In this document: one piece after another, positions 17,509-25,396 of the stretch
Layout: every line of letters starts with the position of its first letter
Numbering within the stretch: position 1 is the stretch's first letter
NCBI RefSeq assembly: GCF_003105155.1
Contig: NZ_QETK01000015.1
Span: forward strand, 1-64,000
Direction: 5' to 3'
DNA from: Pseudomonas sp. SDI
GTDB taxonomy: Bacteria > Pseudomonadota > Gammaproteobacteria > Pseudomonadales > Pseudomonadaceae
Length of the DNA: 64,000 bases
Notes under the pieces: model-generated
What the model was told of the DNA's origin: nothing
What the model saw: the letters and a program-made list of their open reading frames with translations, nothing else
Database searches by the model: none
Program-made: the position numbers and the translations under genes

Positions 17509-17961
17509 GTGAGCGCAATCAGCTTCACCACCCTGAACGCCAGCGAACGTCCGCTGTTGAATAAATTCTACCGAAGCCATGCCTCGGCCATGCGCGCCAG
17601 CGCCAACGCTGAACTGTGGGTCGCCCGTGCACCGGGTATCGTCGCGGCGCTGAACCTCAGTGCGGTTGCAGAGGGGTATTGGCTGACCGGCCTGCTGGTC
17701 GATCCGACACGGCGCAGCCAACGCCTCGCCCATCGGCTGATCGCGCAGGCCTGCAGCGGCAAGGCCGGTACCGTCTGGCTGTTCTGCCATCCCGAACTGG
17801 CCGGGTTCTACCAGCAACAGGGGTTCACTGGCGTGGACAGTCTGCCAGCGGCGTTGGCCGAACGCCTGGCGCGCTACCAGCGCAGCAAGCCACTGATCGC
17901 GCTGGGCCGGGCTCAGTCGTCGGTGCTGGGATCAAGCCCGGGGAACAGTACCTCGGTATAG
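17509..17961 (+). CDS. GNAT-family N-acetyltransferase
   Basis: A 150-aa GNAT protein. The acetyl-CoA binding motif A is present as [18 protein letters not shown] (RxxRLA in place of the usual RxxGxA/G), followed by [18 protein letters not shown], the typical GNAT C-terminal 'FYxxxGF'. It starts at a GTG; the ribosome site is weak. Its 3' end overlaps the convergent def gene by about 49 bp. The acceptor substrate is unknown. Confidence 0.83.
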   Translation: MSAISFTTLNASERPLLNKFYRSHASAMRASANAELWVARAPGIVAALNLSAVAEGYWLTGLLVDPTRRSQRLAHRLIAQACSGKAGTVWLFCHPELAGFYQQQGFTGVDSLPAALAERLARYQRSKPLIALGRAQSSVLGSSPGNSTSV

Positions 17962-18452
17962 CCGAACTTGCCGAAGTCATGAATACGCGAGGGGTACAGC
18001 CGGCCAATCAGGTGATCGCACTCGTGCTGCACCACCCGCGCATGGAAGCCATCGGCCGTGCGCTGAATCGGCTGGCCCTGCGGGTCGACCCCTTCATAGC
18101 GGATATGGCGCAAGCGCGGCACCACCCCACGCAGCCCCGGCACCGACAGGCAGCCTTCCCAGCCGTCCTCGACTTCACTGCCCAGCGGGGTAATCAACGG
18201 GTTGAGCAGGATGGTCTGCGGCACCGGCTCGGCGTCCGGATAGCGCGCGCTGCGCTCGAAGCCAAAAATCACCAGTTGCAGGTCGACACCGATCTGCGGC
18301 GCGGCCAGGCCAACGCCGCCGACATGGCGCATGGTCTCGAACATGTCGTCGATCAGTTGTTGCAACTCGGCGCTACCGAACAGGCTGGCGGGCACCGGCG
18401 GGGCGATGCGCAGCAGGCGCTCGTCACCCATCTTGAGAATGTCACGAATCAT
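17913..18452 (-). CDS. def: Peptide deformylase (secondary copy type)
   Basis: A 179-aa peptide deformylase that removes N-formyl from new proteins. All three motifs are intact: GVGLAAPQ (residues 46-53), EGCLSVPG with metal-ligand Cys101, and QHECDHL with His143, Glu144 and His147. It lies away from the fmt/def gene pair normally near the ribosomal RNA methylase rsmB, so it is probably the second deformylase found in pseudomonads. Its start overlaps the end of the upstream yihY-like gene by 11 bp, so the two are translated from one message. Confidence 0.95.
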   Translation of the reverse strand: MIRDILKMGDERLLRIAPPVPASLFGSAELQQLIDDMFETMRHVGGVGLAAPQIGVDLQLVIFGFERSARYPDAEPVPQTILLNPLITPLGSEVEDGWEGCLSVPGLRGVVPRLRHIRYEGVDPQGQPIQRTADGFHARVVQHECDHLIGRLYPSRIHDFGKFGYTEVLFPGLDPSTDD

Positions 18453-19434
18453 GGGGGGCTCGGCTCACGGGGGCAATGTCGACCTCGGGCGCGTGTGCAT
18501 GGTCAAGCGAATGATCGCGACCCAGCCCGGACACATGCTTTTTATCATGCGCCGCCGGGGCTGCGCCGAAATCTTTCTGACCGGGGTCTTTGCCCTCGGC
18601 CGACATGTGTTCGATCACCGCATTCATTTCCGCGCCGAGCAATAGCACCGCGGCGGAAATGTAGAAGTACAACAGCAACACGATGATTGCGCCGATGCTG
18701 CCGTACATGGCGTTGTAGTCGGCGAAGGTCTTCACGTAGTAACCGAACGCCAGCGAAGCGATGATCCACACCACCACGGCCAGCACCGAGCCGGGGGTGA
18801 TGAAGCGGAATTTCTGCTTCACGTCGGGCATCACGTAATAGATCAGTGCCACCGCCACCATCATCAGGATGACGATGGTCGGCCAGCGCAGTACTGTCCA
18901 CACCGTGACAATGATGTCTTCCATGCCGACCTGCGCGGCGATCCAGCCGGTAACCTGTGGCCCGAGCACCATGAACGCGGCGGCCGCCAACAGCATGCCG
19001 GCGATGCCGATGGTGTAGATCACCGACAGCGGGATGCGCTTCCACACCGGGCGGCCCTCGACCACATCATAGGCGGCGTTCATCGCGCTCATCATCAGCC
19101 GTACGCCGGCCGAGGCCGTCCACAGGGCGATGACGATACCCACCGAAAGCAGGCCGCCCTTGGACTGCTGCAACTGGTCGATCACCGGGTTGACCTGCTC
19201 CAGCGCCTGCGGCGGCAAGACCAGTTCCGATTGCAGGCGCAGCCAGGAGAAAAAGTCCGGCAGGTGCAGGAAACCGATCAGGGCAATCAGGAACAGCAGG
19301 AACGGAAACAGCGAAAACAGCATCTGGTACGCCAATGCAGAGGCGTAGGTGGACATCTCGTCATTGAGAAATTCCGTGATAGTGCGCACCAGCACACGGT
19401 GCAACGGCAGACCGCGCAAGTCGGGAAAAATCAT
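18442..19434 (-). CDS. YihY/UPF0761 (BrkB-like) inner-membrane protein
   Basis: A 330-aa protein with about six membrane segments in the YihY core. N-terminal [19 protein letters not shown] and the family motif LFSYTRG-like region [45 protein letters not shown] are clear. The last 50 residues are a charged cytosolic tail rich in His and Asp. Despite the 'virulence factor BrkB' or 'ribonuclease BN' names in databases, the molecular role is unknown. It is the first gene of an operon with def (11-bp overlap). Confidence 0.88.
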   Translation of the reverse strand: MIFPDLRGLPLHRVLVRTITEFLNDEMSTYASALAYQMLFSLFPFLLFLIALIGFLHLPDFFSWLRLQSELVLPPQALEQVNPVIDQLQQSKGGLLSVGIVIALWTASAGVRLMMSAMNAAYDVVEGRPVWKRIPLSVIYTIGIAGMLLAAAAFMVLGPQVTGWIAAQVGMEDIIVTVWTVLRWPTIVILMMVAVALIYYVMPDVKQKFRFITPGSVLAVVVWIIASLAFGYYVKTFADYNAMYGSIGAIIVLLLYFYISAAVLLLGAEMNAVIEHMSAEGKDPGQKDFGAAPAAHDKKHVSGLGRDHSLDHAHAPEVDIAPVSRAPHDS

Positions 19435-19553
19435 AGCGTCTCCTTTCGCCGCTCGACTGTCATAAGCAAGATCCTTGAATCTTGGGAGGCGTTATACCTC
19501 ACGGTAGTCTAATAGACCGCGCCCGCGAGCTTACGCTTCATTGCCGCCAACAT

Positions 19554-19582
19554 AAAAAACGGCCACCCGAAGATGGCCGTCA
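19554..19582 (-). terminator. Terminator of csbD
   Basis: On the minus strand ACGGCCA-(8 nt)-TGGCCGT is followed by TTTTTT, a standard intrinsic terminator 20 bp after the csbD stop. Confidence 0.85.
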
Positions 19583-19602
19583 CTTTAGCTGTAAGGCACA
19601 GT

Positions 19603-19782
19603 TCAAGGCTTCTGCAGAGCATCCTTGACCTTGCCGACCACCTGTTGGGCTTCGCCTTTGAGCTCCTGAGCCTTGCCCTCGGCGCGTAGCTTGCCATTAT
19701 CGGTTGCTTTGCCAACGCCTTGCTTGATGTTGCCTAGCGCTTCGTTGGCCAGACCTTTGACTTTATCTTGGGTGCCACTCAT
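19603..19782 (-). CDS. CsbD-family general stress protein
   Basis: A 59-aa hydrophilic protein (MSGTQDKVKGLANEALGNIKQGVGKAT...) with the CsbD pattern of two short amphipathic helices rich in K, A, G and Q. CsbD-like proteins are abundant in stationary phase or under stress; the biochemical role is not known. The start at 19782 has AGGAG 7 bp upstream; the open frame continues into non-coding DNA. Monocistronic with its own terminator. Confidence 0.9.
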   Translation of the reverse strand: MSGTQDKVKGLANEALGNIKQGVGKATDNGKLRAEGKAQELKGEAQQVVGKVKDALQKP

Positions 19783-20024
19783 GGGATTTCTCCTGACGGG
19801 GGGGGGAAGTGCGCTGTCAGAATCGACAGTCAGTGGACCCAGGGCCGTTTGCAGGAGTTTCATATATTTTTCCGGCGGCGTTTTGGCGCGGGCAAACAGC
19901 GGGCGAATATCACCCCGAATCGTCCGTCCACCCGGCCGTTGCGCCTGCGCATTCCTTAGAATCAGCCACCAACGACTGCTTGCCAGTCGCCATAACAACA
20001 ACAGACTTCGTGGTAATTCCGCCT

Positions 20025-20911
20025 ATGCGCATCTCTCCTCTGCTGGCAGCGTTGCTGCTGACCGTACCCGCCCTCGATTCCCTGGCCGCCAGCGCGGCGC
20101 CGACTGTCCTGGTGGTCGACCGCTATGCCGACGATAATCAGCCAGGCAGCCGTCGCAGGGCATCGAGATCCTCTGGGGCAACGACAACAGCGTGGTGCGC
20201 AATCGTTTCGAAAACTATTCGGACGGTTTGCAGATCAACTGGGGCCAGCGCAATTACCTGGGTGCCAACACCTTCAGCGGCAATTCGATTGGTGTGAGTG
20301 TCAGCGGCACCGGGAACATCCTCGATGGCAACCTGATCCATGGCAACCGCATCGGCGTAGCCTTGCGCCCGGAGCCGACATCGACCAGCAACCGCCTCAG
20401 CGCCAACCGGATCTGGGACAACGGCAAGGACATCCGCCGTTGCCAGGCCGGCGGTTCCTGCGTGCCGGAGCAGCGTACCGGCGCCATCGTATTCTCGGTG
20501 CCGGCGCTGGAGCATGCGATTTATGTGGGCTCGCGGGGGATTGGCGTAGATCAGTCGGGCACCCACCGGGCGATTATCTGCACGGTAGATGCGGCGCCGA
20601 GCGGCTGCCAGCCGATTCCGAACCACAACCAGCCGGCGCCCGTGCTGAGCGGGCTGAAAGATGGCCACTTGCGCGGCCGTGTGCGTGGCGAGGCCAACAG
20701 CCTGTTGCGGATGGAGGTGTTTGCCAATCGCGAGGCTTCGGCGAGCGAAGCCGAGGCGTATCTGGGCGACGTGCTGGTGAGCACGGATGCAACGGGCGCG
20801 GGACGCTTCGACTACGCGCTGGAGCAGGCCGAGGGGTTTGCGGCGTTTACCGCGACGGTAACCCGTGCCGATGGGGCCACCTCGGAACTGAGCAGCGCAC
20901 TTACCCGCTAA
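20025..20911 (+). pseudogene. Right-handed parallel beta-helix protein broken by an internal deletion and frameshift
   Basis: The 5' part (20025 to about 20150) encodes a signal peptide and mature start: MRISPLLAALLLTVPALDSLAA then APTVLVVDRYADDNQPGS. The 3' part, in a different frame (from about 20150 to the stop at 20911), encodes QGIEILWGNDNSVVRNRF and then NxI/NxL-type beta-helix coils followed by a C-terminal beta domain. The two parts meet near 20145-20155 without the coils that should link them. The 'DDNQPGSLRxAI' start and the coils are parts of one family (surface or periplasmic carbohydrate-binding/parallel beta-helix), so a block of probably several hundred bp has been lost. A truncated product starting at GTG 20192 is possible but would lack the export signal. 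Confidence 0.75.
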
Positions 20912-20965
20912 CGGTCAACCTCGTGTCGGAGCCGACTTTGCCAGCGATGAAATCGGCGCTGGCCC

Positions 20966-20993
20966 TATCGCCGGCAACGCCGGCTCCCACAGG
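20966..20993. repeat. Short REP-like palindrome
   Basis: TATCGCCGGCAACGCCGGCT followed by cccacagg: a REP variant with a GCCGGC core between the beta-helix pseudogene and the convergent cysteine-repeat gene. Confidence 0.7.
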
Positions 20994-21007
20994 TTTTGTC
21001 GGCGCTA

Positions 21008-21430
21008 TCAGCGCTTCATCGCATTGCACCGCGCGCGCAAGTCACTGTCGCCGATGCTCATACAACTGCTGCCCTGCTGGGCGTTACAGAACGCTCGCTG
21101 ATCATAATCGGAGATGGACATGCAACTGCCACTGCCGGTCTCGGCATTGCACTGGGCACGTAGATCGGAGTTACTGATGCTCATGCAACTGCTACCTTTT
21201 CTGGCGTTGCAATACGCACGTTGATCGCTGTCGGAAATGGACATGCAACTGCCACTACCGGTCTCGGCATTGCACTGGGCACGTAGATCGGAGTTACTGA
21301 TACTCATGCACGAGCTGCCATTTTCCCGGGCATTGCAATACGCACGTTGATCGCTGTCACCGATACTCATACAGCTACCGGCACTGGCATAGCTGCTGAA
21401 CAGCAACAGTAGGGCAATCACAACGCTCAT
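21008..21430 (-). CDS. Secreted cysteine-repeat protein, six tandem ~20-residue units
   Basis: A 140-aa protein with a signal peptide (MSVVIALLLLFSSYASA) and then six near-identical units of the form GSCMSI(S/G)xxDxRAxCNA, each with two cysteines 13 residues apart. The units alternate: 'DQRAYCNA/FCNA' and 'DLRAQCNA/RCNA', so the array is three copies of a ~42-aa double unit. The DNA is also repetitive (the ~126-bp block at about 21110-21240 recurs at 21236-21360). Twelve cysteines in an exported protein imply six disulphides or metal binding. I do not recognise the family. It is convergent with the beta-helix pseudogene. Confidence 0.75.
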   Translation of the reverse strand: MSVVIALLLLFSSYASAGSCMSIGDSDQRAYCNARENGSSCMSISNSDLRAQCNAETGSGSCMSISDSDQRAYCNARKGSSCMSISNSDLRAQCNAETGSGSCMSISDYDQRAFCNAQQGSSCMSIGDSDLRARCNAMKR

Positions 21431-21619
21431 CTATGGTCTTCCTTGGGTTGTCAGGGAACAGCCTGGCACTGATCGATCGAATCGACGGCAGCACGTTAAC
21501 GCGCCACTAAATTGATATCAATTTCAGCATTAAGTTCCGCAGCCACAGCGCCTGCTTTATGTTTCAGTACAATCCCAGCACAATGTGCGACCTTTCCAGC
21601 GTCACCCGTAGGAACCTGC

Positions 21620-22000
21620 ATGAAAATCGACAAACCCACTGCCATCGCCCGTCGCAATCAGGAACTGGCCAAGCCGGTCCTGACCAGCACCAACACCCTG
21701 TTCGCCGTGCTCGACAGCAAGCGCAGCCTGTGGTGGTTCGATGTACCGGTGGCGTTCATCTACAACGGCGTCACCGACTGGGTGAACCTGCTGCTGCACA
21801 CCCCGGAAACCGACGAGTTGCAGCACCTTAAGGTGCCGGTGAACTTCCTCAAGGCGCATCTGGAAAGCATGGAAGTGCGCAATCCGCGCAAACGCCGCTC
21901 GACCATCAGCCTGGCGCTGAGTGCCGATCGCGACGCGAAGCTGCAGGACCTGCGTCCAGGCGGCAACAACCTGAGTTTCGCCGCCTTCCTGCAAGGTTGA
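21620..22000 (+). CDS. Conserved hypothetical protein (126 aa)
   Basis: I do not recognise a named family. The 126-aa product (MKIDKPTAIARRNQELAKPV...) is soluble, with no signal peptide or membrane segment, and has a central aromatic patch (RSLWWFDVPVAFIYNGVTDWVNLLLHTP) and a basic C-terminal half. The start at 21620 is chosen because an AGGA precedes it and the frame upstream has no ribosome site. It is convergent with the S1-domain gene, with stop codons touching at 22000/22001. Confidence 0.65.
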   Translation: MKIDKPTAIARRNQELAKPVLTSTNTLFAVLDSKRSLWWFDVPVAFIYNGVTDWVNLLLHTPETDELQHLKVPVNFLKAHLESMEVRNPRKRRSTISLALSADRDAKLQDLRPGGNNLSFAAFLQG

Positions 22001-22837
22001 TCAGACCAGCTCGATGCGGTCCGGGTGAATGACGATGCGGCCGTCCTTGTACAGGGCGCCGATCGCTTTCTTGAAGTTGCCCTTGCTCACCCCGAACAGC
22101 TCGCTGATCAGCTGCGGATCGCTCTTGTCGCTGACCGGCAGGCTGCCGTTGGCCGCCTTGAGCTTGTCGAGGATCTTCTCGTTGAGGGTGCTGGCCAGGG
22201 CCTGGCCCACGGGCTGCAGGCTCAGGGCGATCTTGCCGTCGCTGCGCAGTTCCTTGATGTAGCCCTTCTCCTGCTTGCCCGAACGCAGGAACTTGAACAC
22301 TTCGTTCTTGTGGATCAAGCCCCAGTGCTTGTTGTTGATGATCGCCTTGAAACCCATCGGGGTTTCTTCGACCACCAGCAAATCGACTTCCTGACCGACC
22401 GTGTAGTTGGCCGGCAGTTTGTCCAGGTAGCGGTCCAGCCGCGCGGTGGCAGTGATGCGGCGGGTACGCTTGTCGAGGTAGGCGTGCACCACGCAGTACT
22501 CGCCAGCCTTCATCTGACGCTTCTCTTCCGAGTACGGCATCAGCAGGTCCTTGGGCAGGCCCCAGTCGAGGAACAGGCCGATGCTGTTGATCTCCTTGAC
22601 CTTGAGGCTGGCGAACTCACCGACCTGCAGTTTGGTTTTTTCCGTGGTGGCGATCAGCTTGTCTTCGCTGTCGAGGTAGACGAAGACGTTCAGCCAGTCT
22701 TCCACCTCGGTGGGCGTGTCCTTGGGAATGTAACGATTGGGCAGGAGGATCTCGCCGTCCGCCCCGCCGTCCAGGTACAGACCGAAGTCCGTGTGCTTGA
22801 CCACTTGCAAAGTGTTGTAACGCCCAACTAAAGCCAT
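22001..22837 (-). CDS. S1 RNA-binding domain protein, CvfB/YitL family
   Basis: A 278-aa protein of the CvfB family. The N-terminal half carries two to three S1-like domains (MALVGRYNTLQVVKHTDFGLYLDGG; GEFASLKVKEINSIGLFLDWGLPKDLLMPYSE), then an S1 domain (GQEVDLLVVEETPMGFKAIINNKHWGLIHKNEV) and a winged-helix end (ISELFGVSKGNFKKAIGALYKDGRI). Members bind RNA and affect virulence and regulatory gene expression in Gram-positives; the role in Pseudomonas is not settled. The start at 22837 has a GAGGA at 11 bp; the frame upstream is open but unlikely to be translated. Divergent from the lipoprotein gene at 22942. Confidence 0.87.
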   Translation of the reverse strand: MALVGRYNTLQVVKHTDFGLYLDGGADGEILLPNRYIPKDTPTEVEDWLNVFVYLDSEDKLIATTEKTKLQVGEFASLKVKEINSIGLFLDWGLPKDLLMPYSEEKRQMKAGEYCVVHAYLDKRTRRITATARLDRYLDKLPANYTVGQEVDLLVVEETPMGFKAIINNKHWGLIHKNEVFKFLRSGKQEKGYIKELRSDGKIALSLQPVGQALASTLNEKILDKLKAANGSLPVSDKSDPQLISELFGVSKGNFKKAIGALYKDGRIVIHPDRIELV

Positions 22838-22941
22838 TTCCGCAAATCCTCGATGCAAGGGCGGCATTCTACCACCTGAGTTGAACCGAGCGTGACCGCC
22901 TTGTTCTATAAAGACAAGCAAGCCTTCGCAAGGATTCGCTC

Positions 22942-23811
22942 ATGTACGCCTGCCTGTCCAAGTACCTGCGCCCGCTCCTCCTGCTGGTGCTCCCCGGCCT
23001 GGTATTACTGGCCTGCACCCGTATCGACCTGGCTTATCGCAACCTCGATGTGCTGGTGCCGTGGTCGCTCAGCGATTACCTGAACATGAACCGCCAGCAG
23101 AAGGACTGGCTCAACCAGCGGCTCAAGCAGCACCTGGCCTGGCATTGCCGGACGCAGTTACCGGGTTATCTGACCTGGCTGGACGGCGTGCGCAGCATGG
23201 TCGCGAGCAATGCAGTCAGCGACGAGCAGTTGCGCGGGCAGACCCAGCAGGCCAAGGCGGCAATTGCCAAGGTGGCCGAGCAGATCACCCCGTCGGCGGC
23301 GCAGCTGCTACGCGGAATGAGCGATGAACAGGTGCGCGGGTTGCGTGAAGCGTTTACCGAGGATATTCAGGCGCGTCAGGCCAAATATGTAAAGACACCA
23401 CTGGCCAAGCAGGTGGCGGCGCGCAGCCAGCGCATGGAAAAGCGCTTGAGCGATTGGCTGGGCGAGTTGAGCCCGCAGCAGCGCGTGCGAGTGATGAGCT
23501 GGTCGCAGGCGCTGGGCGAGCAGAACCGCCAGTGGATTGCCAACCGGGCCTCTTGGCAGCAGCAGTTCAGCGCGGCGATGGAGCAGCGCCAGACACCAGC
23601 ATTCGAGCCGCGGCTGGCACAGTTGCTCAAGGACCGCGAGAGCCTGTGGACGCCGGAGTACCGCCAAGCCTATCAGCACGCCGAGCAGGAGGCGCGCCGT
23701 TTGCTGGTGGACCTGATGGCGCAGAGCAGCCCGGCACAGCGCCAGCATCTGCAGGAGCGGCTGAGCAAGATGCGGGCGGATTTCAGCAACTTGAAATGCC
23801 TGAAAGGCTGA
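22942..23811 (+). CDS. DUF6279 lipoprotein
   Basis: A 289-aa predicted lipoprotein. The signal ends in a lipobox (VLLAC, Cys25), then TRIDLAYRNLDVLVPWSLSDYLNMN and a long helical, charged C-terminal part with repeated RxW and Q-rich stretches. This N-terminal pattern is the DUF6279 family of Pseudomonas and relatives. The function is unknown; the helical body and the outer-membrane-type lipobox (no Asp at +2) suggest an outer-membrane anchored periplasmic protein. Confidence 0.8.
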   Translation: MYACLSKYLRPLLLLVLPGLVLLACTRIDLAYRNLDVLVPWSLSDYLNMNRQQKDWLNQRLKQHLAWHCRTQLPGYLTWLDGVRSMVASNAVSDEQLRGQTQQAKAAIAKVAEQITPSAAQLLRGMSDEQVRGLREAFTEDIQARQAKYVKTPLAKQVAARSQRMEKRLSDWLGELSPQQRVRVMSWSQALGEQNRQWIANRASWQQQFSAAMEQRQTPAFEPRLAQLLKDRESLWTPEYRQAYQHAEQEARRLLVDLMAQSSPAQRQHLQERLSKMRADFSNLKCLKG

Positions 23812-23828
23812 GGCCGTCCCTACCCTAC

Positions 23829-24152
23829 TCAGGCCCGCAAGCGCCGCTGCGCCGCGATCTCCGGCAAGTCCCGGCGCCGTAGATAGACCCGCAACGGCTC
23901 GGTGATGTTCAACCGTTCATCCACATTCTGCGCTAGCAGAACTTCGATCAAGTCCCGGCGCAAACTCATCAGCTCTCCCTCCACCGCTGCCCACACAAAC
24001 TCACAACTGGGAATAATGCTCGCATCCGCCACGTCCATGCCGAACGAGTCTTCGCTAAAGCGCACGATGTGCTTGCCACTCTTGTGATTGAAGCCCACAA
24101 AGCCTTTGAGCTGGTCGGCCGCGGCGCAGATATCCTGGGATGTGATGTGCAT
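23829..24152 (-). CDS. DUF2025 conserved protein
   Basis: A 107-aa cytoplasmic protein starting MHITSQDICAAADQLKGFVGFN and ending VYLRRRDLPEIAAQRRLRA. The pattern matches DUF2025, a Pseudomonas family of solved but functionally unassigned structure (from memory PA1123). The ATG at 24152 with an upstream GAGG is preferred; the open frame extends 18 codons. Convergent with the DUF6279 gene, 17 bp between stop codons. Confidence 0.85.
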   Translation of the reverse strand: MHITSQDICAAADQLKGFVGFNHKSGKHIVRFSEDSFGMDVADASIIPSCEFVWAAVEGELMSLRRDLIEVLLAQNVDERLNITEPLRVYLRRRDLPEIAAQRRLRA

Positions 24153-24323
24153 GTCAAACCTCGCTGAAGCACCCCAGCAGGGATGCAGAACAAAAGGGAT
24201 TGGCACGCGGGGCGGAAGACAACTGGCATCCCTCTGACGGGGACACTCGAAGGCCTGTCAGCCTACTAAAGATCGAGAGCCGCCGCCAGCAACTGCGCCA
24301 GCCAGCAGCGGTAAGCCCTGCGG

Positions 24324-25178
24324 TTACTCCTGAACCTGCACACTGGCGGTCATCCCGGCACTCAGCGGCAGGTTGTCAGGCACCGTGTCGAGCTTGATCC
24401 GCACCGGAATGCGCTGGGCCAGGCGAACCCAGTTGAAGGTCGGCTCGACCTCGGCCAGCAGTTGGCTGTCGGGGGTGGCGTTACGGTCGGTGATACCGCG
24501 GCTGATGCTTTGTACGTGGCCTTGCAGTGGCTCGCCGGCACTCATCAACCAGACTTTCACCGGCGCACCGACCTTGATCCGCGGCAGCTTGGTCTCTTCG
24601 AAATAGGCTTGCACATAAAAGGTCGAATCGTCGACCAGGGCCATCACCGATTGCCCGGCATTGACGTAGTTGCCTTCGGCCAGGCGCAGGTTGGTGATAT
24701 GCCCGTCGCGAGGCGCCTTGACCTGACTGCGGGCAAGGTTCAATGCCGCCACCTTGACCTCGGCCTGGGCCTCGCGCAATTCGCCACGGGCCACGGCGGC
24801 GCCGATCTGGGCGTTCTCGCGCAGCTCGGCACTGATCGCCTGCGGGCCCAGGGCAGCGCGGCGCGAGGCTTCGTGTTCGCGCAGGCGCAGTTGCTGCTGA
24901 CGGGTTTCGGCGACGGCACTGGCTTTATCGAGCGCCGCCTCGAAGCGCTCGCGGTCGATCGACATGAGCAGCTCGCCGGCTTTGACCTGCTGGTTGTCCT
25001 GCACGTTCAGCTCGCGCACCCAGCCGGACACATCCGGGGCGACGATGACCACATCGGCACGGATCTTCGCGTCGCGGGTCCAGGGCGTGAGCATGTAGTA
25101 CTGCCAGAGCTGGAAGCCGGCGAACAACGCCACCGCCACCAGGCTCAAGGTTACTGCGACACGTACGGAGGTACGCAT
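24324..25178 (-). CDS. HlyD-family membrane fusion protein, AaeA-like
   Basis: A 284-aa periplasmic adaptor: one N-terminal membrane anchor (about residues 5-25), then TPWTRDAKIRADVVIVAPDVSGWV, a short coiled-coil hairpin, and LRLAEGNYVNAGQSVMALVDD, all typical of AaeA/EmrA/p-hydroxybenzoate efflux adaptors. It partners the FUSC permease encoded upstream. The ATG at 25178 with AGGAG is chosen over the 68-codon open extension, which overlaps the DUF1656 gene. Third gene of the aaeB-aaeX-aaeA-like operon. Confidence 0.9.
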   Translation of the reverse strand: MRTSVRVAVTLSLVAVALFAGFQLWQYYMLTPWTRDAKIRADVVIVAPDVSGWVRELNVQDNQQVKAGELLMSIDRERFEAALDKASAVAETRQQQLRLREHEASRRAALGPQAISAELRENAQIGAAVARGELREAQAEVKVAALNLARSQVKAPRDGHITNLRLAEGNYVNAGQSVMALVDDSTFYVQAYFEETKLPRIKVGAPVKVWLMSAGEPLQGHVQSISRGITDRNATPDSQLLAEVEPTFNWVRLAQRIPVRIKLDTVPDNLPLSAGMTASVQVQE

Positions 25179-25189
25179 TTTCGAACTCC

Positions 25190-25396
25190 TTATAAAGGCC
25201 CCAGGCCAAGCGTCACCAGGGTCAGGATACAAACGAACAAGGCACAGTCGAACAGCGCTTCGTGCCAGATCCAGCGGCCGATCGGGGTCAGGCGTAGCAA
25301 CAGCCGCAACGCCCCGGTCAGCAGCAACGCCAGCAACGCATAAAGCAGAAACGGGCTGAGCAGCACCCCGCCCAGCGCCCACTCACGCAAGCCCAT
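25190..25396 (-). CDS. DUF1656 (AaeX-like) small membrane protein
   Basis: A 68-aa protein with two membrane helices (LLSPFLLYALLALLLTGALRLLL and FDCALFVCILTLVTLGLG). DUF1656 proteins sit between the permease and adaptor genes of aromatic-acid efflux operons, as here. The 5' end overlaps the permease stop by 14 bp, and AGGAGG precedes the ATG. The adaptor gene begins 11 bp downstream. Confidence 0.88.
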   Translation of the reverse strand: MGLREWALGGVLLSPFLLYALLALLLTGALRLLLRLTPIGRWIWHEALFDCALFVCILTLVTLGLGPL

